This document shows positions 25,280 to 35,134 of a DNA stretch of 45,553 nt, in pieces. Location: the NCBI GenBank assembly GCA_028876395.1, contig JAGWRX010000164.1, positions 1-45,553 on the forward strand, written 5' to 3'. A model generated the notes under the pieces. That model searched no databases, was not told the origin of the DNA, and worked only from the letters and a program-made list of their open reading frames with translations. Made by a program: the position numbers and the translations under genes. Each line of letters opens with the position of its first letter. Position 1 is the stretch's first letter. This DNA comes from Acidobacteriota bacterium. Its GTDB lineage: Bacteria > Acidobacteriota > Terriglobia > Terriglobales > Acidobacteriaceae.

Positions 25280-26041
25280 ATGATACTGGAACAGTTCAGC
25301 CTGCAGGGTAAAGTAGCTCTGGTTACGGGCTCGTCGCGGGGGTTGGGCGCGGGCATCGCGCTCGCGTTTGCCCAGGCAGGCGCACATGTTGCGCTGCATG
25401 GCTCCCACTCGGTTCCCAGCTCCACAGTGGCGCGCATCGCCGAGACAGGCGCGCATCACATCGAGTTGACGGGAGACGTCAGCAATGCCGCTGCGTGCTC
25501 GACGCTGGTCGAGCAGGTCATCCAGCACTTCGGAGCCATCGATATTCTCGTCAACAACGCAGGCATCATCCGGCGGGCGCCTGCTGTTGAACATTCCGAG
25601 GAAGACTGGCAGGCAGTGATTGAGACCAACCTGTCCAGCGTCTTTCGCCTGACGAAGGCCGCCGGCAGGCATATGCTGGCGCGGGGGTCTGGAAAGGTAA
25701 TCAACATCGCCTCGCTGCTCACATTTCAAGGTGGAGTCACGGTTTCCTCCTATGCGGCGGCGAAAGGTGGCGTGGGACAACTTACCAAAGCCTTTGCCAA
25801 CGAGTGGGCATCAAAGGGCGTGAATGTGAATGCGATTGCGCCGGGCTATATGGAGACCGATAACACACAAGCTCTTCGAGCAAACCCCGAGCGAGCGCGC
25901 CAGATTCTTGAGCGCATACCCGCTGGGAGATGGGGCTGCCCAGAAGATCTGGCGGGCGCGGCGGTATTTTTGGCCTCTCATGCCAGCGACTACGTGCATG
26001 GTCATGTGCTCGTTGTTGACGGCGGCTGGCTGGGGCGCTGA
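25280..26041 (+). CDS. kduD: 2-deoxy-D-gluconate 3-dehydrogenase / 2,5-diketo-3-deoxygluconate reductase (SDR)
   Basis: 253 residues of a classical short-chain dehydrogenase. The NAD(P)-binding motif is TGSSRGLG (16-23), NNAG is at 92-95, and the catalytic set is Ser145, Tyr158 and Lys162 (SSYAAAKGG). It turns the KduI product into 2-keto-3-deoxygluconate, which enters the KDG pathway. The KduD assignment rests on the sequence style and on the place directly after kduI. The downstream kinase and aldolase genes are not in this window. It ends convergently with a GH2 gene; a GC-rich hairpin lies between. Confidence 0.94.
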   Translation: MILEQFSLQGKVALVTGSSRGLGAGIALAFAQAGAHVALHGSHSVPSSTVARIAETGAHHIELTGDVSNAAACSTLVEQVIQHFGAIDILVNNAGIIRRAPAVEHSEEDWQAVIETNLSSVFRLTKAAGRHMLARGSGKVINIASLLTFQGGVTVSSYAAAKGGVGQLTKAFANEWASKGVNVNAIAPGYMETDNTQALRANPERARQILERIPAGRWGCPEDLAGAAVFLASHASDYVHGHVLVVDGGWLGR

Positions 26042-26101
26042 CTCAATGTTGCGCGGCAAATGAAAATATGGACGGCCCTCTAGAAGCATGGAAAGAGAAT
26101 G

Positions 26102-26124
26102 CGCGGCGAAACGATTTCGCCGCG
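26102..26124. terminator. Candidate terminator hairpin between kduD and the GH2 gene
   Basis: A perfect 10-base-pair stem (CGCGGCGAAA/TTTCGCCGCG) with a 3-base loop lies in the 132-base convergent gap. Neither side has a clean T-run, so it may act weakly or with other factors. Confidence 0.5.
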
Positions 26125-26173
26125 AAGTCTCGGCATTTGGCCGTGCTATGACGGTGGATGAAGAGAACATATC

Positions 26174-28870
26174 TCACCGCAGATTCATCGTCTGAAATGG
26201 AAGTCCCGTTACAGGCCAGCGGCCGGGCTGTGCTTCAACATTGGGCTCTACGGCGACACCGGGGAAGGTTGCCGGCGAGACCGTCACGTTCCAGCCATCC
26301 AGCACCACCAACGCATCTTCGCCGTTGAAGGCGGATTCATCGGCTTCAATGGTGATGGTTCTGCTCTCATCCGGCGCAAACGAGACATAATTGTCACTGT
26401 AATAGACCGGCAGAACTCGATCGCCGGAGTGTTTCCGGCGCAGTTGCAGGTGGGCCATCACGGCGATATGGGTGGTTGAATTATGCAGCGTAACCGTGAG
26501 CAGGCGCTTGCCTTCGGTGTCCTTTTGTTCTGCTTTTGCTTCGAGCATAACCGCAGGTAGCTTTTCAAGATCAGTCAGATCGTCAGGATGTTCGGGCTGC
26601 GCGCGCCAGTAAAAATTTGTTGAGATCAGTTGGCCTGCCGCATCATGCAGTTCCAACTTGAGAAAGTGGACCGATGAGAGCGTCGCGGGGAATTCGATTT
26701 TCCCAAGGTTTGTGGCTCTGTCTGCCTGAGCATTAACGGGAAAGTCGTGCTGCACAGCGAGAGAGCCATCGAGATTGTAGACGGAGACGTGCGCTACCGC
26801 ATCTGCGACCGGACGGGGAAGATTGTTGATGACCTGCAGTTCGCCGTTGGCTTCATTGAACTGAATGTGCACGAGCTCCGAGGCGTGCATGACGGCGAAG
26901 AGCGATGCGTTGGGTTCGAGATCGTAATGGTAGAGCTGCCAGACGAAGCTGGGCTGCGCCGGGTTGCTCATCCAGGTGAGGATCGCGGTTGTGGGATGAA
27001 AGAGCTGCGCATTGCGTCCTTCGTACATCGCGCGAAAGGCCTCGTAATTTGCCAACTGAGCCTTGCGCACGAAGTCTGCCAGGTTGGCGATCTTGCCGTA
27101 GCGGCCGGCGATGACTCCGGGGTACGCATCTCCGCGCTGCGCGCCTTTAGCCAGATCGTGCTCGGCCCAATCGTCGCTAATCGTCTCCCAATCCTTTTCG
27201 GGCATCATGCCGTGGATGGATTCGAGAGTGGGCACTGAGACGCTGCCGGTCTCAGTCTTGAAGAAGTCGTCGTGGATGGCATAAAACTCACGCGGAGTTC
27301 GCCAGTAATATGGGCCGTGAGAACGAACTCCGTGGCCATCGGTAGAGCTGGGCTGGTAAAGACGTGTGGGCTCCAGTGCCTTCATCAATGTTCGTAGAGC
27401 GGCATCAATCTCCGGGGGCGGGAAGCCCTCGTTGCGGCCGCACCAGAGGGCGATCGACGGGTGGTTGCGAAAGCGCAGAATCTTTTCCCGGGCATTGTCA
27501 ATGTAGGTGGAGATATCGGTTGGATTGGGTCCGTCAGCCGGATTCGGCTGGAAGAACTCGTCCCACACCAGAATGCCGTACTGATCGCATAGTTCGTAGA
27601 AATCCTCGCCGGTACTTTGCCCGACCCAGTTGCGAATCATGTTCAGATTGGCAAGCTGATGCATGCGGATTTCGGATTCGAGTCGCGCACGTGGAATACG
27701 CTTCATGGCTGCGTCGAGTCCCCAGTCGCCTCCGCGGATAAATACCGGGACACCGTTGACGGAGATGGTCAGGTTGTCGGTTCCGGGAACGCTATACGTG
27801 ATCTTGCGGACCCCAAAGCTGACGTCCCGCTCATCGGAGATTTTGCGCCCCAGTTGGAAACTGAGATGCAGATTGTAAAGACTATGCGGCCCGTATCCGT
27901 TGGGCCACCAGAGCCGCGGGTTCTGCATGTGGAGCGCTGGAGTCGTCGTGGAATCGAATGCGACCAGTTGCGAGCTGTGAGGAGCAAGCTCAACTTTTTT
28001 ACGAAAGGAAATATTTTCGATTGTTCCCTGAACCACGCCCTTCATCGGCTTGTCGCTGATGTTTTCAACGGTGGCCTGCACAGCAATATCGGTGGAATCG
28101 GTTCTGGGCAAAGGCAAATCAGTCGTGACGAGCGGATCTTTCAGCAGGACCGGCCCGGTCGCAGAAAGGGAAACCTTCTGCCAGATTCCGGTGTTGCGAT
28201 CGCGAATCGCAGGAATCCAGTCCCAGCCAATCGTTGACAGAAACGTCGGGCCATCGATGGCCGCTTCGCCTCCATTTTGTCCCATGCCGGTGCGCAGCGT
28301 GTGCTCGTGTGGAACGCCAGGATGCGGCTGTGGCGAGACAAGCACTGCCACAACGGCCTGTTCGCCTGCCTTGACGTTGTGCGTGATATCGAAGATGCCG
28401 CGACGGAAGGCTCCACGGATGGTTCCGACCTGGGTACCATTTACCCAGACTTCCGCGGAGTAATTGATGCCGTCGAAGTTGAGCCACACGTGATGGCCTT
28501 TGTAGGACTTCGGCACTTCGATGAGCGTCCTGTACCAGTAAGAAGCGCGCGCCAGGCTTTCTGGAATCACCTCCGGGCGATTGTTCTCCCCGTAGAGCGG
28601 CTCTGGGTACACATGGTTGTTTACGAGTGTGGTGAGCACGGTTCCAGGGACAGTCGCGCGATACCATCCCGTGGTGTCGAGTCCCGGTCTTGAAATCTCG
28701 GCTCCAGTCTGCACAACCTTCGAAGCTTCCCGCAACTGCCATCCGCTATCGAGAGCTGCGGTTGGAGGAGGGGCTGACCTGGCTGCTGCTGTGAAAGTCG
28801 CCAATGCGAGAAAGATGGATGCCCAGGACTTGAATAGTATGCGCGGAGAAACGATCTGCAACGGAGTCAC
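26174..28870 (-). CDS. GH2 exo-beta-glycosidase (exo-beta-D-glucosaminidase/mannosidase-like)
   Basis: 898 residues with an N-terminal signal peptide (FLALATFTAAARSAPP). The order is sugar-binding jelly roll, immunoglobulin-like domain, TIM barrel, then two more beta domains. RNEG in LWCGRNEGFPPPE holds the likely acid/base Glu, and Glu in FKTETGSVSVPT is the likely nucleophile, as in CsxA-type exo-beta-D-glucosaminidases. Beta-mannosidase activity is an alternative. The GTG at 28870 touches its AGGAAGG site; a TTG at 28861 is better spaced and may be the true start. It stands alone on this strand next to other glycosidase genes. Confidence 0.88.
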   Translation of the reverse strand: MTPLQIVSPRILFKSWASIFLALATFTAAARSAPPPTAALDSGWQLREASKVVQTGAEISRPGLDTTGWYRATVPGTVLTTLVNNHVYPEPLYGENNRPEVIPESLARASYWYRTLIEVPKSYKGHHVWLNFDGINYSAEVWVNGTQVGTIRGAFRRGIFDITHNVKAGEQAVVAVLVSPQPHPGVPHEHTLRTGMGQNGGEAAIDGPTFLSTIGWDWIPAIRDRNTGIWQKVSLSATGPVLLKDPLVTTDLPLPRTDSTDIAVQATVENISDKPMKGVVQGTIENISFRKKVELAPHSSQLVAFDSTTTPALHMQNPRLWWPNGYGPHSLYNLHLSFQLGRKISDERDVSFGVRKITYSVPGTDNLTISVNGVPVFIRGGDWGLDAAMKRIPRARLESEIRMHQLANLNMIRNWVGQSTGEDFYELCDQYGILVWDEFFQPNPADGPNPTDISTYIDNAREKILRFRNHPSIALWCGRNEGFPPPEIDAALRTLMKALEPTRLYQPSSTDGHGVRSHGPYYWRTPREFYAIHDDFFKTETGSVSVPTLESIHGMMPEKDWETISDDWAEHDLAKGAQRGDAYPGVIAGRYGKIANLADFVRKAQLANYEAFRAMYEGRNAQLFHPTTAILTWMSNPAQPSFVWQLYHYDLEPNASLFAVMHASELVHIQFNEANGELQVINNLPRPVADAVAHVSVYNLDGSLAVQHDFPVNAQADRATNLGKIEFPATLSSVHFLKLELHDAAGQLISTNFYWRAQPEHPDDLTDLEKLPAVMLEAKAEQKDTEGKRLLTVTLHNSTTHIAVMAHLQLRRKHSGDRVLPVYYSDNYVSFAPDESRTITIEADESAFNGEDALVVLDGWNVTVSPATFPGVAVEPNVEAQPGRWPVTGLPFQTMNLR

Positions 28871-29194
28871 CCTTCCTGAATGGGATATGCGAGTTGAAAG
28901 TTTTATTGCGATGGACTGCTGTTGTTTGCATTACGGCGAAGCGCGTTTGCCAGGCCCATTAGATGCCCGAATCAGAATGGCGGTTGATATTGAAGCATCA
29001 CGCGCGGGTGGTCAAGGTTACGGACCAGGCTAGGCAGCACCGACTCATATCTTGTGACAGAGAAGGTGTTGATGGTTGCGGCATCCATCCGCCCCGTGTC
29101 TGGAGGATTATTACTTGCGGGAATGCCTGTGTCAAACCTCATTGCCCGGACTCGCGAAGTTTCCAACCTCGCAGATTTGGAGTAATCTCGCCCC
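28871..29194 (+). promoter_or_regulatory. Divergent intergenic region between GH2 and radical SAM genes
   Basis: 324 bases that must hold promoters for both divergent genes. An open frame on the minus strand ends in VMLQYQPPF, faintly like the tail of a TonB-dependent receptor, but the evidence is too thin to call. No clear dyad or promoter is seen. Confidence 0.3.
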
Positions 29195-30496
29195 ATGGGA
29201 AACAGCAATTTTCACGTGATGGCGAAGCCCATTGGCCCCATCTGCAATCTCGATTGCAAGTACTGCTTCTATCTGGAGAAGGAGGTGCTCTATCCGCAGG
29301 CCTCCAAATGGGCAATGCGCGACGAAGTGCTGGAGTCTTACATAAGGCAATACATAGAAGCGCATGCGTCACCGAGCGTGCATTTTGCCTGGCAGGGCGG
29401 TGAGCCCACGCTGCTTGGCGTCGAGTATTTTCAAAAGATCGCTGCCCTTCAGGCAAAGTATTCCAACGGCAAGCGCATTGAGAATGCCTTCCAGACAAAC
29501 GGAGTTCTGCTCAACGACGATTGGGCCCGATTTCTCAAGGAGGCGGGCTTCCTGGTCGGAATCTCCATCGATGGGCTGAGGGAACTGCACGATGCCTATC
29601 GCGTAGACAAAGGCGGTCAGCCGACTTTCGATCGCGTGATGCGCGGCATGGATGCGCTGAAGCGCAACGGGACCGAATTCAATACGCTGACCACCGTGAA
29701 CCGCGCCAACGCGAAGTTTCCGCAGGAGGTTTACCGGTTCCTCAAGGCCAACGGCAGCGGCTACATGCAGTTCATCCCCATCGTGGAACGCATCTCCTCG
29801 CAAGCCACGGCGGACGGGCTGGTCCTGGTTTCTCCAGAGTTTCATGGTGCGGCCAGGGTGGCGCCATGGTCAGTTGAGCCGGATCAGTTCGGGCAATTCC
29901 TGTGCACCATCTTTGATGACTGGGTGCGGCATGATGTGGGGAAGTGCTTCGTGCAACTCTTCGATGTCTGCCTCGAGATATGGTCGGGCCTTGACGCCAG
30001 CCTTTGTGTATTCCGGCGTACCTGCGGCGCGGCTCTCGCCATCGAGCATTCCGGCGATCTGTATTCATGCGACCATTTTGTCTATCCGGAAAACAGGCTC
30101 GGGAATATCATGGATTCGCCGCTGGAGTCGCTGGTCGAATCAGAGCAGCAGCGCCGCTTTGGCAGGGATAAGGAATCTACCCTGCCGAAGTATTGCCGCG
30201 AATGCGATGTGCGATTTGCCTGCAATGGGGAATGCCCGAAACACAGGTTTCTGACCACCCCGGATGGAGAACCGGGGTTGAATTACCTGTGCGCGGCATA
30301 CAAGAAGTTTTTTCATCATATCGATCCTTGTATGCGCTTTATGGCGGCGGAACTGGTTTCGGCAAGACCCCCTGCCAATGTGATGAAGTGGATATCCGCG
30401 CAAGGTGGCGGCGTGACGCATAAGGCTCGCCGCAACGATCCATGCGCTTGCGGCAGCGGCAGAAAGTTCAAGCATTGCTGCGGGGCTTCTGCATAG
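29195..30496 (+). CDS. Radical SAM/SPASM anaerobic sulfatase maturase-like enzyme with SEC-C tail
   Basis: 433 residues. The radical SAM cluster is Cys17-x3-Cys21-x2-Cys24 in PICNLDCKYCFY, followed by the AWQGGEPTLLG motif. The SPASM auxiliary cluster cysteines are seen in RTCGAALAI, LYSCDHFVYP, YCRECDVRFACNGECPKHRF and LCAAY. The C-terminus (RNDPCACGSGRKFKHCCG) is a SEC-C metal-binding motif. anSME enzymes oxidise a Cys or Ser in arylsulfatases to formylglycine. No sulfatase gene is in the window, so the client is either elsewhere or not a sulfatase. Neighbours are glycosidases, which fits sulfated-glycan breakdown. An alternative is a peptide-modifying SPASM enzyme. Confidence 0.9.
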   Translation: MGNSNFHVMAKPIGPICNLDCKYCFYLEKEVLYPQASKWAMRDEVLESYIRQYIEAHASPSVHFAWQGGEPTLLGVEYFQKIAALQAKYSNGKRIENAFQTNGVLLNDDWARFLKEAGFLVGISIDGLRELHDAYRVDKGGQPTFDRVMRGMDALKRNGTEFNTLTTVNRANAKFPQEVYRFLKANGSGYMQFIPIVERISSQATADGLVLVSPEFHGAARVAPWSVEPDQFGQFLCTIFDDWVRHDVGKCFVQLFDVCLEIWSGLDASLCVFRRTCGAALAIEHSGDLYSCDHFVYPENRLGNIMDSPLESLVESEQQRRFGRDKESTLPKYCRECDVRFACNGECPKHRFLTTPDGEPGLNYLCAAYKKFFHHIDPCMRFMAAELVSARPPANVMKWISAQGGGVTHKARRNDPCACGSGRKFKHCCGASA

Positions 30497-30560
30497 CAGG
30501 CATGTCCCGCCGGGCAACATCGCCGGGCCAGCGCAAGTTCACATCTGTTATTTTGTTGCG

Positions 30561-32165
30561 ATGAGCCGATTTCCATTTCGTCGCAGTGCGCTCCTTGCTG
30601 TCTCCGCGGCTGTTCTTTTTTGTCTGCATGCAGCGCCTGCGCACGCGCAGCAGGCCGTTCAGCGGCAACTGGAGCGCGTGGCGAAGGGCGACGAAAGTGG
30701 GCCATTTGCGCCCAGTTGGGACTCGCTGGGCGCATATCGAGTCCCGGAATGGTTTCGCGATGCCAAGTTCGGCATCTTCATCCATTGGGGCGTGTATTCG
30801 GTTCCGGCATTCGGGAGCGAGTGGTATTCGCGGAACATGTATCAGCGGGATAATCCTGCCTTCAAGCACCACGTCGAGACCTACGGCCCGCAAGCCAAGT
30901 TCGGCTACAAGGACTTCATTCCCATGTTTCGCGGCGAGCATTTCGATGCCGATGCATGGGTGGATCTGTTTGCGCGCGCCGGAGCACGTTACATCGTGCC
31001 GGTGGCGGAGCACTGCGACGGGTTTGCGATGTACGACTCCGGGATTACGGAATGGAATGCCGCGCGCATGGGTCCGCGGCGCGATATCGTGGGCGCGCTG
31101 GAAGCGGCCACGCGCAAGCGCGGCCTGCACTTTGGCGCGTCATCACACAGGGCCGAGCATTGGTGGTGGTATGACGGCGGCATGAAGTTTGACTCCGACG
31201 TGCAGGATCCGCGCAACGCCGGTCTTTACGGGCCTGCGCGCCACACCACGCTGCCTGGCGCAAGCGAAGCCAAGGAGCCCGATCCGAACCACCTGGAACA
31301 ATGGCTTGCGCCCAATCAGGCCTTTATGGACGACTGGCTGGCGCGCAGCTCAGAGATTGTCGATAAGTACCATCCCGACTTGATTTACTTTGACTGGTGG
31401 ATCGGGCAGCCCGCATTTCAGCCCTATCTCAAGCGATTTGCTGCCTACTACTACAACGGTGCTGTGCAGCGGCGACAGGGCGTGGTGCTGACCTATAAGG
31501 ATTATGACTTTCCTGAGAATGCAGCTGTACTGGATATTGAACGCGGCAAGCTGGATGCAACGCGCCTGCTGCCCTGGCAGACAGATACGTCAGTCAGTAT
31601 TCATTCGTGGGGATACGTGGCCAACGACGAATACCGCGACGCCAAATCGCTGATCGACGAACTTGTAGATGTCGTGAGCAAGAACGGCAACCTGCTGCTG
31701 AATGTTGGACCGAAGGCCGATGGGACGATTCCTGTGCAGGCGCGAGCCGTGCTGCTGCAGATGGGCACGTGGCTCCAAACGAATGGCGAGGCGATTTACG
31801 GCTCGCGCCCGTGGCTGCTTTTTGGCGAAGGGCCCACACGTGTCACAAGTTCCGCGCTCAATACAGACCAGCAGCAGTTCACCGCCGAGGACATTCGCTA
31901 TACCACGCACAATGGGGCCCTCTACGCTATTGCGCTGGGCTGGCCCGCGAGCGGCGAGCTGCAACTGCATACGCTTTGGCAAGGGACGCCGTATCTGCCC
32001 GGGCCTGTGTGCTCCGTGCAATTGCTCGGATCGAACAGCCAGCTCTCATTCGAGCAGCGCAAGGACGGGCTCCATATACACCTGCCGCAGGCCCGGCCTG
32101 ATGAGCCGGCCTTCACATTCCGCATTCTGTCAGCGGGCGGCAGTGCAGGCGCTTGCGAGAACTAG
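30561..32165 (+). CDS. Alpha-L-fucosidase (GH29)
   Basis: 534 residues with a Sec signal peptide ending PAHAQ near residue 30. GH29 hallmarks are WFRDAKFGIFIHWGVYSVP near the front, GARYIVPVAEHCDGFAMYD, and LIYFDWW, whose Asp is the nucleophile. GNLLLNVGPKADGTIP closes the barrel, and a C-terminal beta domain follows. It releases L-fucose from glycans in the periplasm or outside. The acid/base residue is not obvious, as it varies in this family. It follows the maturase-like gene by 64 bases and precedes the GH78 gene by 72, all in one direction, so cotranscription is likely. Confidence 0.95.
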   Translation: MSRFPFRRSALLAVSAAVLFCLHAAPAHAQQAVQRQLERVAKGDESGPFAPSWDSLGAYRVPEWFRDAKFGIFIHWGVYSVPAFGSEWYSRNMYQRDNPAFKHHVETYGPQAKFGYKDFIPMFRGEHFDADAWVDLFARAGARYIVPVAEHCDGFAMYDSGITEWNAARMGPRRDIVGALEAATRKRGLHFGASSHRAEHWWWYDGGMKFDSDVQDPRNAGLYGPARHTTLPGASEAKEPDPNHLEQWLAPNQAFMDDWLARSSEIVDKYHPDLIYFDWWIGQPAFQPYLKRFAAYYYNGAVQRRQGVVLTYKDYDFPENAAVLDIERGKLDATRLLPWQTDTSVSIHSWGYVANDEYRDAKSLIDELVDVVSKNGNLLLNVGPKADGTIPVQARAVLLQMGTWLQTNGEAIYGSRPWLLFGEGPTRVTSSALNTDQQQFTAEDIRYTTHNGALYAIALGWPASGELQLHTLWQGTPYLPGPVCSVQLLGSNSQLSFEQRKDGLHIHLPQARPDEPAFTFRILSAGGSAGACEN

Positions 32166-32237
32166 AGTCTACGCCGCGCTTGCATTTTGCTTCAGCGGCG
32201 ATTCCTGCTGGCCGGTGACTCCCGGCGTTGAGTCGAT

Positions 32238-35096
32238 ATGGTAGCTTTTTTCATTATGTTCGAATCGACCGGCATTCCTGTTTTCAAGCCTACACTGCGG
32301 GATTACGCTGCATTGTCAATCCGCTATCTGCAATGGATTGCTCTTTCCATGGCCTTACTTGCTCTTGCGGGTGGGGCTGTGTCGGCTGGTGCGGAATCGC
32401 ATGGCGCTGCGCAGGCATCCGGAACCATTCAGCCTTCGGCTCTGCGCTGCGATTGGCGGGAAAATCCGCTTGGCGTGCAGACGGCGAGCCCGGTGCTGAG
32501 CTGGATTCCATCCGCGGCTCATTTGGGACTGCGCGGTTTGCATCAGACTGCCTATCGAGTGATTGTCGCCTCGTCCCTGGCCAGTCTTGCTCGAGAGCGG
32601 GGGAATGTGTGGGATAGCGGCAAGGTGGATGCCGCAGATGTTGTGCGCGTGCGCTATGCCGGGCCAGCGCTGCGGTCCCACGCGGTCTACTGGTGGAAGG
32701 TTCAGTTGTGGGATGCGCAGGGCAGGCCCTCGCGCTGGAGCGATGCTGCCACCTTCACCATGGGATTGCTGCATGCGCAGGACTGGACCGCGCACTGGAT
32801 CACCGCGGGCGCGGATGTGCTTGGCGCCGATCCGCAGCATTCGGCGGTGGCGCTGCCTGTTTTCCGGCACGCGTTCAGGTTGCGGGGACGCGTGACGCGC
32901 GCACTTCTGTTTGTCTCCGGGCTGGGGCAGTATGAGGTGTCTCTCAACGGGTGGCCGGTTACGCCGAGCGTATTGAATCCCGGCTGGACGGATTACCGCA
33001 AGACTGTGCTCTACAACAGCTACGATGTCACCGGCGCTGTGCGCTCAGGAGAGAACGCAATCGGAGTGCTGATGGGCAATGGGATGTACAACGTGCCTGA
33101 GACGCCGGGGCGGTATCTGAAGCTCACGGGCAGCTTCGGTCCGCCGAAGCTGATTCTGCAGATGCAGGTGAGCTATGCGGATGGCCGCGAAGAAACGGTG
33201 GCCAGCGATGGCTCGTGGAAAGCGGCAAAGAGCCCGGTCGTGTTTTCGTCAACATACGGCGGCGAGGACTACGATGCCCGCATCGATGCCGGCTGGGACC
33301 GCGTCGGGTTTGCGGACAGCACATGGGCGAACGCGACCGTTACGGACGGCCCTGGAGGAACGCTGGAAGCGCAGCGGATTCCACCCATCTCCGAGATGCG
33401 GACGTTCCATCCGGTCAAGATGACCAAGCCGAAGCCGGGCATCACGGTGTACGACCTCGGGCAGAATTTTTCGGGATGGCCGCGGATTGCGGTTGAAGGG
33501 CCGGCGGGCAGCAGCGTGAAGCTGATTCCCGGCGAACTGCTCGACGACGAGGGCCGGGTGAGCCAGCGTACCTTCCATGGCCCGGTGTGGTTCACGTACA
33601 CGCTGGACGGGAAGGGAATCGAGCGCTGGCATCCGCGTTTCACGTACTCCGGGTTTCGCTATGTGCAGGTGGAGACTGCGCCGGCGGAGGGCTCGCAGGA
33701 AAAGCCGCGTGTTGTGGAGCTGACGGGCGCGTTCGTGCATTCCTCAGCGCGAGTGACGGGAACTTTCTCGGCGGACAATGAACTGTTCAGCAAAATCCAT
33801 ACGCTAATCGATAGGGCAATCGAGAGCAACATGCAGAGCGTGCTCACCGATTGCCCGCATCGCGAGAAGCTTGGATGGCTGGAGCAGACGCATTTGATGG
33901 GCGACGGGTTGTTTTACGGCTTCAATGTCCATACGCTGTACGAAAAGATGGCCGGCGATATGGCCGACTCGCAGTTGCCCAATGGTCTGGTTCCTGAGAT
34001 TGCGCCGGAGTATACGGTTTTCTCTGACGGGTTCCGTGATTCGCCGGAGTGGGGCAGCGCGGTGATTCTCAGCCCATGGACGGACTACCGGTTCACAGGC
34101 GACGTGAACCTGCTGGCCGATCACTACATCCAGATGCAGCGGTACGTTGACTACCTGGGCAGCAAGGCGACGAACCACATCCTCAGCCATGGTCTCGGCG
34201 ACTGGTACGACATGGGGCCCAAGCCGCCGGGATACGCGCAGCTCACAGGGATGAAGGTGACGGCGACGGCCGTTTACTTCCAGGACCTTACGGTACTGAC
34301 GAAGATTGCCGGGCTGCTGGGGCACGCGGACGATGCAGCGCGTTACACCGCTCTGGCCGAAGAGGTGAAGGCCAGCTACAACCGCGAGCTGTTTCATCCC
34401 ACGAGCAACACCTACGACACCGGCAGCCAGACTGCCGACGCGATTTCGCTGGCGGTGGGACTGGTTCCCGATGACCGGCGGCAGGCAGTGATGGACAGCC
34501 TGGTGGCCGATGTGCGCGCACACAACAATCATCTGACCGCCGGCGATGTCGGCTTTCACTATGTCATCGAGGCGCTGCTTGCAGGGGGACGCTCCGATGT
34601 CATCAACGACATTGTGTCGCGCACCGACCCGCCGAGCTACGGATACCAGCTCAGGATGGGAGCGACGTCACTGACCGAGGCGTGGAATGCAAATCCAACA
34701 AGCTCGCAGAACCACTTCATGCTGGGACACGCGGAAGAGTGGTTCTATCGCGGGCTGGCAGGGCTGGACTTTGATCTGTCACGGCCGGCCGGAGAACAGA
34801 TCATTTTGCGGCCGCAGATGGTGAGCGGCACGGGATCAGCCAGCGCAGCCTACGATTCGGCTGTCGGGCGCATCTCTGTGGCGTGGAAGAAGACGCAGGG
34901 CCGCGCGGAGATCGATGCGACCATTCCTGTGGGCCGGAGCGCGCTGGTCTATGTGCCGGGCGCTAGTCCCGACGGGATTACCGAGTCGGGCAGGCCGGCG
35001 AAAGAAGTGACGGGAGTTGCCTGGGTGCGCAGCGAAGCGGGCGAACAGGTATTCCGCGTGGAGTCGGGTGAGTATCACTTTGCAACGGGGCAGTGA
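32238..35096 (+). CDS. Alpha-L-rhamnosidase (GH78)
   Basis: 952 residues. A hydrophobic segment (about 32-50) near AGGAVSAGA is a likely signal peptide with a long leader; starts at 32256 or later are possible. The order fits GH78: fibronectin-like domain, two beta-sandwich carbohydrate-binding domains with LFVSGLGQYEVSLNG and YDLGQNFSGW, then the (alpha/alpha)6 catalytic domain with DCPHREKLGWLEQTHLMGD, where the acidic residues act. A C-terminal beta domain has AWKKTQGRAEID. It removes terminal alpha-L-rhamnose from pectin side chains, ulvan or flavonoid glycosides. It is the last of three plus-strand genes in this cluster. Confidence 0.94.
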   Translation: MVAFFIMFESTGIPVFKPTLRDYAALSIRYLQWIALSMALLALAGGAVSAGAESHGAAQASGTIQPSALRCDWRENPLGVQTASPVLSWIPSAAHLGLRGLHQTAYRVIVASSLASLARERGNVWDSGKVDAADVVRVRYAGPALRSHAVYWWKVQLWDAQGRPSRWSDAATFTMGLLHAQDWTAHWITAGADVLGADPQHSAVALPVFRHAFRLRGRVTRALLFVSGLGQYEVSLNGWPVTPSVLNPGWTDYRKTVLYNSYDVTGAVRSGENAIGVLMGNGMYNVPETPGRYLKLTGSFGPPKLILQMQVSYADGREETVASDGSWKAAKSPVVFSSTYGGEDYDARIDAGWDRVGFADSTWANATVTDGPGGTLEAQRIPPISEMRTFHPVKMTKPKPGITVYDLGQNFSGWPRIAVEGPAGSSVKLIPGELLDDEGRVSQRTFHGPVWFTYTLDGKGIERWHPRFTYSGFRYVQVETAPAEGSQEKPRVVELTGAFVHSSARVTGTFSADNELFSKIHTLIDRAIESNMQSVLTDCPHREKLGWLEQTHLMGDGLFYGFNVHTLYEKMAGDMADSQLPNGLVPEIAPEYTVFSDGFRDSPEWGSAVILSPWTDYRFTGDVNLLADHYIQMQRYVDYLGSKATNHILSHGLGDWYDMGPKPPGYAQLTGMKVTATAVYFQDLTVLTKIAGLLGHADDAARYTALAEEVKASYNRELFHPTSNTYDTGSQTADAISLAVGLVPDDRRQAVMDSLVADVRAHNNHLTAGDVGFHYVIEALLAGGRSDVINDIVSRTDPPSYGYQLRMGATSLTEAWNANPTSSQNHFMLGHAEEWFYRGLAGLDFDLSRPAGEQIILRPQMVSGTGSASAAYDSAVGRISVAWKKTQGRAEIDATIPVGRSALVYVPGASPDGITESGRPAKEVTGVAWVRSEAGEQVFRVESGEYHFATGQ

Positions 35097-35134
35097 GATG
35101 CATCCTTCTTCAACGCAGGATGAAGTTGAGTGCC

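Noticed and set aside
28972-29208. A minus-strand frame ending VMLQYQPPF, perhaps the tail of a TonB-dependent receptor
   Set aside because: The likeness is limited to a few residues and the remainder has no beta-barrel pattern.
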